A program made the position numbers and the translations under genes. From Corythucha ciliata (Eukaryota; Arthropoda; Insecta; Hemiptera; Tingidae): a stretch of 64,000 nucleotides of DNA. Of this stretch, positions 9,301 to 21,300 are shown piece after piece. The stretch's first letter is position 1, and each line of letters opens with the position of its first letter. The DNA lies in NCBI GenBank assembly GCA_038030265.1, contig CM075943.1, forward strand, positions 620,001 through 684,000, written 5' to 3'. The notes below the pieces were generated by a model. That model had not been told where the DNA came from. It saw only the letters and a program-made list of their open reading frames with translations, and searched no databases.

Positions 9301-12300
9301 CATGAAACGGGTTGCAAAAGACCATTCTCCGGACTTAGTTCATCCCGTTAATTAATGCCCCTGATTTAAGGAGTTTACTGGCCACCGAGGGCAAGTGCTC
9401 CAGGCAGATGCCGGCAGACAATTTTATTTGTAATCATCTCCATAAATCCTATCGAATAAGACCAGTTTCAGGACTGTTATCTTCCGGTTAATCAAAATTC
9501 ACCGAATTGCATGTTTTTGGCGAGCCACAGAGGGCAAATGCCCCAGGCAGACGGCGGCAGACGATCATATTCGTAATCAGCTTCATAAAACCTTTCGAAT
9601 GAGACTAGTTTCGGGTCTATGTTCTTCTGGTTAAATTAATGTCCCAAATTAAGGACTTTAATTAGCTATAAAATCCTTAGGCCCCAGATACAGCATGGCA
9701 GACTTCCGGACTCGTAAATAGGGGGTCAAATGCCATCATTTTGCACACATTCGGTGACTATGTTCTTCCGGTTGAATGGGACTGTCGCCAGCTCTCGGTC
9801 TATTAGGCCCTGTTCACAAGCTCTACGTTTGTGTTGTGTGGTAACTATGCAACCTATAAAAATGCTTCTATTTTTGAGGGAGTAAATCTGTTTGGCTGCA
9901 TAGACTCCACAGAACGTAAACATAGAGCTTGTGAACAGGGCTTTAAGAATTTATTATTTTTTCTTCGAGACCACACGTTCTCGCGTGAAAATTCGGGACG
10001 ACCTAATTTGCAGAATTAACAAAAGTCTGCAGAATGGGGTGTTTAAGATTTTTCACAGGCTTCAAAATTCGTATGTGAGTTCAACTAAGTACCGGACAAT
10101 AGTTACCTCTCAGTTACTTGCACATTTCCCAAAAGTACTAGTACTTGTACCCGGGAGGTACCCTGCAGAATGAACAAAAGTCTGCAGAATGGGGTGTTTA
10201 AGATTTTTCACAGGCTCCAAAATTCGTATGTGAGTTCAACAAACTACTTTTGTTCATTCTGCAGGGTACCTCTCAGGTACAAGTACTAGTACTTTGGGAA
10301 AATGTGCAAGTAACTGAGAGGTAACAATTGTCCGGTACTTAGATGAACTCACATACGAATTTTGGAGCCTGTGAAAAATCTTAAACACCCCATTCTGCAG
10401 ACTTTTGTTCATTCTGCAGGGTACCTCTCGAGTACAAGTACTAATATTTTTGGTGAATGTGCAAGTAACTGAAAGGTTACTATTGTCAGGTAGCTAGTTG
10501 AGCTCACATACGAATTTTGGAGCCTGTGAAAAATCCTAATCATCCCATTCTGCAGACTATTGTTCATTCTGCAGGGTACCTCTCAGGTACAAGTACTAGT
10601 ACTTTTGGGAAATGTGCAAGTAACTGAGAGGTAACTATTGTCCGGTACTTAATTGAACTCACATACGAATTTTGGAGCCTGTGAAAAATCTTAAACACCC
10701 CATTCTGCAGACTTTTGTTCATTCTGCAAATTAGGTCGTCCCTGAAAATTCCGCAGTCACTAGGTATCGTAAAAACCATGGAAACGAGGTACTCGCCCTT
10801 CTTCCATTTTACGACACGTAAATTTAGCAAGTTACAGAATTGTAATAAACCCGATTTTACTAAGAAGAGTGTTCTACTTATTTTTCAATTCAAGCACAAA
10901 CTAACTTTTTTCATTTCATTCTTTTTAAACATCAAAATAATAATATTTGACTTCATCTCTTACATCCCCTTTCTTAAGAATCACCATTGCTCCGACAATG
11001 GTAAGGAAGAGTGTTTCGAATTGAAGTTGTCTTTTCATTGTTCTGGTCATCTTCGTAAAATAACGTTTTGAGGTAGTTGTCCTTGAATATGATCCTTTTA
11101 AGCACATAGGGGCCCTTGACGTTTGGTTCCTTTCCTCTATAGCCACATTGAATAAGAATCTTATCTCCCACTTCAAATTTTGGTATGTTTTTAGGACGTC
11201 GATTGTCAAAATGTTTCTTCATATTCTTATAGTATTGAGCTTCCTTTGTTTTTGGCATTAATTGTTCGGAGATAGAATCTCCTTTTATTCCGAACTTCTC
11301 ATCAGCAGGAAATACGGACACTATTCCGTAAGCTTTGAAATAAGGCGAGCATCCGAGAGCTGATGAGTAGGAGCGATTTAAGTGATTCATTGCAGCTTCT
11401 AGACATCTTTTCGAGCCTCCCTTAAAATTTTGGTGAGATATTGTTTGATATCTCTCATCTTCCGTTCTGCTAAGCCGTTGCCTTCAGGGTGATAAGGAGC
11501 AGACGTAATCCATTGGATTGATTTTTCAACTGCGAATTGCTTCATTTCCTGCGACGTGAATTGTGGACCGTTGTCGCTTACTATTTTTTTCACCCTGTTG
11601 ATGAAGGGTAGACTTTTTAAAAAATGTATTACCGCTTTAGAACTCTCCTTCATAGCTTTTGTAAAGATCATGCGAGAATACTCGTCGACGACAACTAGAA
11701 ATGATTGGGTCTGGGGATAACCTTCCTTTTTTTTAACTTTTTCTCCAAAATCTAAATGAAGGCATTCAAATGGCGTTTCAGACTTGTTTTGGATTATCAA
11801 TGTATCTGGTTTTGGACGGTATTTGAATTTTGTTATCTGGCAAACGTGGCAAGACTTGACGTACTGATGAATTTCTTGCTTCATTTTTGGCCAGAAGAAA
11901 CGCGATTTGATTTTGAAATATGTCCGTAAAAACCCATCGTGACCACCAGAATCAGGATCATCATGGTAAGTTCGCAGAACCTCGTTCTTGTGAAGGGGGT
12001 CAATTTTAATTCTTGTGTCGAGCCTTTGGACTAAGTTACTGACTGGCAACGATTCGGTTTCCTCTCGCTCTAAGCATAGGCGTGAAATTGCATCAGCATC
12101 TTCGAGCTCTTTTCCACTTCTGTGATTAATTTTGATGTTATATGACATGAGGAAAACTTGCCATCTTCCTAGACGTCCTCTCGGTTCTTTTAAATCCAAT
12201 AAATATGACAAGGCTTGGTGGTCTGTATTGACTGTGAATTCTCGCCCTTCCAAATAAGAACGAAAATATTTTACGGCTTTAATTACTGCCAAAGCTTTTT

Positions 12301-15300
12301 TGTCGGTCACGGAATAATTCACTTCTGCTTTAGTGAACGTATGTGAAAAATAACCTATCACTCTGAGCTGACGAACTTTAGGCTGACGTGCATCTCTTTG
12401 ATATAACACGGCACCACAACCGAAATTTGAGGCATCCGTACACAGTTCAAATGGTAATGTCCAATCAGGAAGTGTGAGAACAGGATTTGCAGAAATCTTG
12501 GATATTAGAAGTTGGAATGCTTTTTCACATTCGTTTGACCACACGAATTTCACATCCTTGCTCTTCAGACGATCAAGAGGTCTAACTATTTTTGCATAAT
12601 CCGGGATAAATGCCCTGAAATGGCCTGTGAGCCCAGTGAAAACCCGCAATGTGTGCAAATCGTTAGGCCGTTTCATTGTTCTTACTTTTTCAACTGATTC
12701 CTCTTTCGTAGTTTTCGTTTGCCCGTCTATCAAGCGACCTAAGAATGTTACTTTTTCTTCACAGAATTGACTTTTCTCGTAGTTCAACTGTAAATTCAGT
12801 TCAGATAGCTTCTTGACGACCTGGAAAGTTTTGCGGGCACAATCATCTTTAGTTTTTCCACCGATCAAAATATCGTCAATGTATACCGAAATGACCGGGT
12901 CATTCAAAAGGTCTCCCAACGCCGAAGTCATGAAACGTTGAAATTTTGGCGGCGAATTTTTCCACCCGAAAGGTAAAAAATTAAATTGAAATTGACCGAA
13001 CGGGAGGACGAACGAGGTATATTTCTTGGTTTTTTCGGTTAAAGGGATTTGGTGGAAGCCATCCTTCAGGTCGAGTTTTGAAAAAAAAACGACATCCACC
13101 ATAACGGCAAATTAGGTCGTCAATTAAGGGAAATGGGAATGGATCCATATCGGTTATTTTGTTCGTTCTCTATAATCTTGAAAAGACGCCATGACCCGTT
13201 ACTCTTAGGAACAATCACGCAAGGAGAAGAAAAACTAGAATCTGAACGACTGATAATACCTTTCTCGAGCATTTCATTAATTTTTTGTTGAGCCCAGATG
13301 TAGCGTTCGCGAGAAAGCCTGTAAGCTTTAAGACATACAGGTGCAACACCCGATTTTATTTGGAAATCCACTGCAAATTTTTGGTCTAATTTTGTATTAT
13401 TTGAAGGAAACAATGAGACGGCCTCATTTTTGCTATAAATTGCATTTTTCAGAACGCTAGCCGAATCACACGTCTTAGGAGTAAACTCAAGGGAAAACCC
13501 AAGTTTGTGAAGAGTAGGATACCCCAATATAAAGCTATGTGAAATTGACTTACACACAAAAGCCTTGGTATGAACGATTTTTCCTTCAAATTCTATTTCA
13601 AGTCGAACCGAATGAACAATTTTTTCTCTAGTATTGTTGAAAGCCCTCATCAAAATGACGTCATTCTCGAGCGTCCAGTTGCTCTGTTCGACCATTTTGT
13701 AGTTCGTCAAATTTACAGAAGCGCCAGTATCTAATAAAGCTGGGATAGGCACCCCGTCAGGCGCGGATCCAGAGGGGGGGCGCGCAGGGCGCGCGCCCCC
13801 CCCTTGGGTCTGGTAAAAAAAAAATTTTTTCGCTATGAGAAGATTAACGTGAAAAATAATAATTATGTAATAAATTATTGTAATAATCATTGTTCCTCGT
13901 GGGTAAACAATGAATATCACTCGATAGCACGAATAAGCAAAACCATGGTTTATTTTTATTTTTATTTTCTGAAAGTTTGGCCAAATACAAGCGTTGTGAG
14001 GTGTGGCAGTTCTAATTTACTCATCGCCAATCAGTCAGTGGGCGCGCACCCGGCCATGCCGAATCAGAAGCGCTAAAAGCCACGAATGGCTTTATACGCT
14101 ATAATTTACTTATCATTCAAACCCCTAGATTTTTTTTGTTTTTTTCAAGTAGGTGATTCGAAATTCCCGGTTTTCCGCTCAAAGTTATTGGTTGTTTGGA
14201 GAATAAGCGAAGCCATGCCCAAACATTCTTTGCATTAATTTTTGAAGACGCAATGAGAATCATGAATGACCTTGATGTGCCACTACGTCAGCCGCGGCTT
14301 GCTTCCTGTCAAACCATTAGGGAAAACTATGCAGTTACGCCATCTGATCCGTCTGCTTACTGGAGGAAAAGTATTTACATTCCAGTCTTGGACTACGTTA
14401 TTGCCGACATGAAGATCCGTTTCAGCAAAGAGACCATAAATTGTTTCAGCTTAAATTTCTTAATGCCACGAAATTTCGTTAATATTGAAGACCCTCCGAC
14501 GTTGAAAGAGAAGCTGCTGCCTATATGTGCCAAGTATCACCCATTACTTGAATTCACCGATTCAACAGACTTTTCAACGAAATGATATTAGCTCAAGACA
14601 TTTCAAAGAAAACTCTGAGTTTACCGGGAAAAATGTGCCCATGAAATTTTCGAACTCTTGGATGGAAATTCGTTCCCCATTTTGAAGTCACTACTGCACA
14701 TACTGGCCACATTACCTGTGTCAGTAGCAACAGCAGAGTGCAGCTTTTCTTCATTGAGAAGAATAAAAACATGGCTTCGTTCCAGAATGAGTGAGGAACG
14801 TCTCAATTCTCTCGCCCTCCTAAATATTCATCGGGACATCAACATCGACCCAGAAGCTGTCAGCTCACACGAGTTGCCAAATCAAAACGAAGAAGATTAG
14901 ACGCTTCCTTTCAGTTATTTTCTGCCATCGTTGAGGCTGTGAACCGTGCTGTTTTGTATTTTTAATTAAAATGTTTCACTGGCTCTGTTTTTAAGACGTG
15001 GTACGTTTCCACAGCTAAGGCGCGTCTACATAAGACGCAAGAATCCGTGGGCAGTACCCAAGAAAAAAATACACAACACATGGCTTAACAGTATTTCTGA
15101 TCGTTTATTGACTACTGCACTGCGTTCTGGGTTCTGTAATGCGTCCTGTCCACGCGTTCTTGCATCTTATGTAGATGGGCCTTAAGAGTATAATATATAC
15201 TAACTATATACATATACACACTTTGGGGTGGGACCTCTGCACCTTTTTGAATGCGCCCCCCCTTTGGAAAAATCCTGGATCCGCGCCTGCACCCCGTTTA

Positions 15301-18300
15301 TGTTGAACCTTCTGGTTGGTACGAATGACACTTCTGACAAACACGAGTAAGAGACAAAGTCATTATTTATTTCATTGTCATCAACAGTTGAGATACTCCC
15401 TTGATTTTCCGATTTGTTTTGAAATTTACGCTTCGTATTGTACGACTGGTTGAACTTTGAGACGTGATCCTTTGAGTCGGACGTAACATGCGGCATTAGT
15501 CTTTCAACAATCTTCCTTAATTCTTCTTTTGAAGACCAAGTTAGAAGTGCTATCTGGTTTTGCATATAATCAGGTAAACCTAGCAGAATTAGCAATCCCA
15601 GTGCTTTGTCAGGTAGTGCTCCGTATGCCAAGGTAATCAACCGCTCTTTCTCGTACCAGAAATCCATGAACGAACCCGACGTGTAAAAGAACGTGTTTGC
15701 TGCTTGGACTTGATTTTGGCCGAAAGCTTCAATAAACGACGCTTTCCACGTAGACCATGTGGATTCCTCTGAGGCAAGCATACGAGAATGGTACCACTTG
15801 TGAGCTGTGCTACCTTTAGAGAAACTTGATATTAAATTGTTGACTTTCAAAGCATCAGTAACCCATCCATTCGTTTCGCAAGCCTTTTCATAAATAATCA
15901 TCCAGGTTTTTGGATCTTCGTTTTTTCCGTCAAATAAGGGAACATCCACGCGCTGTTGATTACCGTGAAATTTAGTCACCAAAGACGACATTAAATTTTC
16001 CATCAACGCGATACTCCTTTCTTGTTGATCCTTCAAGATTGAACCAAATAGTGTGATGACGTCTGACACCGAAGTATTCTCGAGCCGATTTTTCCCAGGT
16101 GGATCATGGAAATCATCGTCCGATTCTGAATTGTTTGTCGAGAACTGTTTGAAATGTTGTAGCAGAACCTCATCTGCATCAACAGCAATAGTACGCTGCT
16201 GAAAATTTTCAGCGAGAGCGTTGACTACATCATCAAGCTGAAGCAACTGCTGATGATTGGATAGCTTTCGTTTTTCACTCGGAGTAGTAAGCCACGTCTG
16301 ATCACCAGGTAGTTTAACAGAGAAAAGAACAGTTTCTTCTGCATGCTTCTTGAATCCGCCGCGCCAAAATTGTAATAAACCCGATTTTACTAAGAAGAAA
16401 GTTCTACTTATTTTTCAATTCAAGCACAAACTAACTTTTTTTATTTCATTCTTTTTAAACATACGGTCATCAAAATAATAATATTTGACTTCATCTCTTA
16501 CATGAATCACCCCCCCCCCCTATTTGGGCAAATCTACCAATATTATATTTAATTTCTAGCATTATTGCCTAAAAATCGACCAACTGGAAATTGGAGAGCA
16601 TCCTGAAATATTTTTGTTGAGTGGCCCCTCCTTAAGACCTTATTCAGGTCTATATCTACGCAAAACTGAACATTCTAGGCAATATTTACACAAATAATTG
16701 TCACATTGAAACATATTCTGGGGCCATATTCTGACTCCATCCGGTCCCCCCCCCCCCCCACCATTACCACACGTCACACTGTTGGTGGAAGACACAGTTC
16801 TCAGTCTCTGATAATTAAAACATCGGAAAATTAAGGAAACCCAAAGGCCGGGAAAGTGAAAAAAAAAAAAACAACAACATTCAACAACTACCTACGTAAC
16901 GTGAACTATTATAGTTCGTCAAAAATATGCCTCCCGCCGTATGAACTGAGTTGGAGGGAAAGCTCAATAATATGTCCCACGGCTAGCCTTCGATTTTAAC
17001 CCTCAAAATTTGGTTTTTTAGTGAGCGAAATCGGGGAAATTACTTTTTTTATTGAGTGAAACCAGCTAAAAACGGTTCTTCGTGCGTAAAATTGGCGCAA
17101 TCGGTTACTGAAATAGGCCACCCAGTGAAATTGGTTAACTGGCAAACAAATTTCACGAAATCAGCTAATCATACAATTGACGATCTCATCATGAAATTGG
17201 AAATTTCCTCATAAAATATACAATGTCCTCATAAGATATGCAATTTCTTGATAAAATTGACAATTTCCTCACGGAATATACAATTTCCTCATAAAATTGA
17301 CCACTTCCTTATAAAATGTACAATTTCCTTATAAAACATCTACAATTTCCTCATAAAATTCACGATTTCCTTATAAAATTGACAATTTCCCCATAGGATT
17401 GATTACTTCCTCGTTAAATTGAAAATTTCCTCATAAAATTGACAGTTCACTCTTAAAATTGATCATTTCCAAGTATAATCAGCTGTTCATACGAAAAATA
17501 ACAAGTTTGAAGTCAAAATAAACGACCACCAATTACCGTATAACAATAATCACCAAAAGGGCGATTGCCCATCGAGTCACGGGGCAAAATTAATGAGTTC
17601 CAAGGACAAAAAATAAAATTATTGTGGATAAGTTACAATTTCCACGTGAAATTGACAATTTCCACGTCAAATTGACAAACATTTCTGTTTCAAATGGACA
17701 AACTGTTAATTGAATTTACAATGCGCTTATAAAAATGTCAACTAGCTATAAAAATGACAATTTCCACACAATGATAATTACAATGACAATGATAATTAAC
17801 TATTTTCAGAAACTTTACGGTTTCCTCTTGAAAGTAACAATTTCCAGTTCAAATCAATTTCCTTACAAAATGGGAAATTCATTCAGAAAGGGCAATTTTC
17901 TCATTACATTGACAATTCGTCGTACAATATGTCATTTTCTTCATAAAACTAACTTATATAAAACTAACTAGCTTATAACCTTGAGATGTCTTAAATATTC
18001 TGAGGCTGTGCATAAAGAATCTGATGTCAGCTCGGACTCGATTTTTTTCACGAACACCATACTTCCATTCCCGTAGGGAACATGGAAGTAAAAATTGAAA
18101 GTTTTCTCATGAAACACAATTTCGTTATGAAATTGACAATTTTATCGTGAAACCGACGAGTTTTTTCATGAAATGGACAATATGTCACCTTAACATTGCT
18201 CTTGGTGAAGAATTTCGTGTATTTTTTGTCCTTGATGCAGCATTTCACGTGAATTTTACCTTGAATGTGGTGATTCACGTGAGTGTTTTCCCGAATGTTA

Positions 18301-21300
18301 CGTTTTGTCCGACATGGGGCATTTTGCGAATAGTTTACTAGTTGTGCCGCGGCCTTTCGAAAGAGTTTTTTTTTTTCCTCACAATGTGACGTTTCGCTTA
18401 AAGTTTGCCCTTGGCGTGACCGTTTCGCATAAATTTTACCCTTGACGTGGAAGCGTTCAACGTAAAAGTTCACCTCGGTGAGGCCATTCGCCAGGGTTTT
18501 TCCCCTTAGATAACTTGGCGTTTCGCGTCTCTCGAGAACCTATGACCTTTGGGCTCTGAGAAAATGACCCTAAAATTAGAGGTGATCAATGGGATTTTGG
18601 AGGAGGTTTTGATGTTTTGTTTTGCGCAAGTGGCCTCGACTCCAAGGGAGAGGCCATGGACCCTGTGGCCCCTCCCTTGGATCCACCACTGTCATTGAAA
18701 GCAGAATTTACGCGAAACGTCAAATTATAAGCACAAGGTGTCCGGTGCCTGCGCAGGACGTTTTTTATGGTCTAGGAGATGACACTTCTGAGATCGCCAG
18801 AAATGTTCCGTGGGACTGGGGCTCTCACCAGAGCTAGCTGTTAACAAACACACCTTTGGGTGCTTTGAAAACGACTGGCGAGAGTAAAAATTCATTTCCC
18901 ACTACCAATACGTTACAAAACCAACAACGCTGTCCAATTGTAGATAGCGCCATCAGCGAGCTTTAGAAAGTGTGAAATTTTGACGCTCACTAGTAGCCAG
19001 GGCTTTATTCGAAATTGGATGGCGGTGGTGGTTTTCTAGTTTATTGCTGGCGAAGAACCAATTTTCACACTTGCCAGCCGTTTTCAAGCAGCCCAAAGGT
19101 GTGTTTGCCAACAGCTAGCTCTGCTGTGAGCCCCTGTCCCACGGAAAATGTCTGGCCATCTCAGAAGTGTCATCTCCTAGACCATAAAAAACGTCCTGCG
19201 CAGGCGCCAGACACGATCAAATGATACGGATTTTTCATATGGTGGGCTCCCGGACTAATACGCTTCACAAGAGCAATGTTATAGTGACATATCGACATAT
19301 GTCTACTTTATGAAAAAAATAAAAAAATAAACAAAAGTGCCCTTTTTGAAGGAATTTTTAATTTTTTAAGGAAATTTTTAGTTTGAATTTGAAATTATGA
19401 ATTTCAAGAGGAAATCGTAAATTTTGCAGGAATTGTTAGTTTTATGAAGAAATTGTCAGTTTCACGAGGAAATTGTCATTTTTATAAGCGAATTGTCAAT
19501 TTAATGAAAAACTTGTCAATTTGAACCAGAAGTTGTAAATTAGAAGTAAAAATCGCAACTTATCCCCAATAGTTTTATTTGTTGTTCTTGGAACTTATTA
19601 ATTTTGCCTCATATGACTCGATCGGCAATTGAACTTTCGGTGATTATTATTAATACAGTAATGTCGATAGTTTATTTTGGCTTTAAAACTGACATTTTTA
19701 GTATAAATTGCCGGTTATATGCTGAAATTATCAATTTTAAGAGTTCATTTTCAATTTTATGGGAAAATTGTCATTTTTAGAAGGAAATTGTTAATTTTAT
19801 AAGGAAATTGTCAATTTTATGTGAAAATTGTGAATTTCATGAAGAGAATTTCAATTTTATGATCAGCACATTTCAGGGTTTTTTTTGCCAGCAAACCAAT
19901 TTCGCTGGGTGGCCTACAGTTTCAGTTTTGCGTTATTTTGGCGTCCTAAAAACCCATTTTCGCTCGCTAAAACACCAATCACCAATGTGACGGATTTTGC
20001 ACACTTAAAACCCAGTTTGACAGGTATAACTCACGGAAAAAAACGCTTTTTCGAGTAAAAAACTATTTTAAACGTCTTCCTCGCGTGTAATCCTCGGATT
20101 ATTATTGTAGAGACTCAGACTTCTACTGTCAGCTTCTCCAGTCCCTGTCCCTAAGGTCTTCAGTCGATCCACTCAAGATGTTGGGTATTCAACCCCCGCC
20201 TACCATCTGCAGGCAAATCCGGTGGAAAGGACCAATCAGGTCCTTAAGAGAAATATCGCGTCCTATAGGGAACAGCGGGAGTGGGATGTCTTACTACCAC
20301 AATTTTCATTTTCGATTATAATACCAGTAAGAACAGTTTCTCTCGATATTAGCCGCAAAATAGCGAGTATTTCTATTTTTCTTTTTTTTTTTTTCTACAA
20401 AGGACCATTTATTATTCACCATACGCTATGGATTAGCGATGTTTCTCAGTTTTAGCCACGAAGCGGTTTCCCCCCCCCCCCCATTTTCATAAATTGACGG
20501 ATTTACCCAATTTTTATACCTCAAAGTTGCCAGCAGAAGCCGCGAATTGGATTATTTTCAGTTTTTAACGCAAATTGGAATTGTTCTCAACTCTAGCCGT
20601 GAATTAGTGAGCCGCAAATTGGCGCTTTTTCTTAATTTTAGCAGCGTAATTGTAGCGTTTCGCGTGAATTAGTGAGTTTTGTTAATTTTAGCCTCGAATT
20701 GGCATTTTCAGATATGTCGGCTGCAAGTTGGTAATTTATCCATTTTTGACAGCGAATTAGCATATTTTAAAATTTATGCTGAATGAACATTTCTCTTAAT
20801 TTTATCCAGGCTAATTATTGATTTTCTCAATATTAGCCGCAAATTAGCGGGTTCTTTTACATTTTAGCACCGCGTTAGCAATTTTGTTTTACTTTTAGCT
20901 ATAGACTAGCGCTTCTTCTCAGTTCTAGCCGTGAAAAAGCGTATTTTTTATTTTTTATTTATTGCCATGCATGAATTTTCAGTTTTTCACAAATTTTAGC
21001 CAGATAGTTGCCCTTAAAAGGCAAGTATTTAAATTAGAAATATTAACAAACTCCGCGAATTTGTGATTTTCCTGTTTTAGCCACAGATTAGCGCTTTTTC
21101 TCAATTTTAGCACCGTAGTACCGTTTCTCACCTGTGAATTCCCGAATTTTTTATCAATTTTAGCCACGAATTGGCGTTTTCCTCAATTCTAGCTGCAAAT
21201 TAGCCGATTTAAGTAGGGAATAGCCTTTTCCCACGTTGAGCTGAAAACTATAGTTTTTTCTTTCTTTATGCTGGGCTAATTAATGAATTTCTCAATATTA

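Larger units (their letters stand above)
13758..15289 (+). mobile_element. hAT transposon with 8-bp target duplication
   Basis: The ends are CAGGCGCGGATCCAG (13758) and its complement (to 15289). Perfect 8-bp duplications CACCCCGT flank them (13750-13757, 15290-15297). The left end continues into a GC-rich palindromic stretch (GGGGCGCGC...). It carries a decayed transposase on the + strand, opposite to its host retrotransposon, and a further small inverted-repeat element near its right end. Confidence 0.93.
10841..16502 (-). mobile_element. Ty3/Gypsy-type LTR retrotransposon B, near full length, split by a hAT element
   Basis: Reading leftward: 5' LTR, a short leader with a TGGCGCGGCGG primer-binding-like site, gag, protease, RT, RNase H, integrase, a polypurine tract (AAGAAAGGGG at about 10965-10975), 3' LTR. 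The flanks share GAAT (10837-10840, 16504-16507). The hAT insertion at 13758-15289 split gag-pol, and frameshifts also break RT and the integrase end. Without the hAT the element is about 4.1 kb. It lies antisense within TOGARAM1 intron 1. Confidence 0.88.
17000..20095. repeat. Large inverted duplication of an ATTTCCTCATAAAATTGAC-type array
   Basis: The left arm (about 17000-17950) has ~18-22-base units like CAATTTCCTCATAAAATTGA. The right arm (about 19300-20095) carries the same in reverse (AATTGTCAATTTTATAAGGAA). Non-repeat landmarks also match in inverted order: the TAGGCCACCCAG-TGAAATTGG stretch at about 17115 pairs with one near 19910, and the CGAGTCA...GCAAAATTAATGAGTTCCAAG stretch at about 17570 pairs with one near 19600. 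The loop (18.0-19.3 kb) holds a different array and a MITE. Confidence 0.8.

Noticed and set aside
9831..10173. Small proteins on both strands around the MITE and foldback element
   Set aside because: The frames cross element boundaries and are made of inverted tandem units; similar peptides appear on the opposite strand at 10564-10830 by symmetry.
18738..19214. 8- or 9-bp target duplication around the palindromic MITE
   Set aside because: Flanks AGCACAAG and GATCAAATG do not match well enough.
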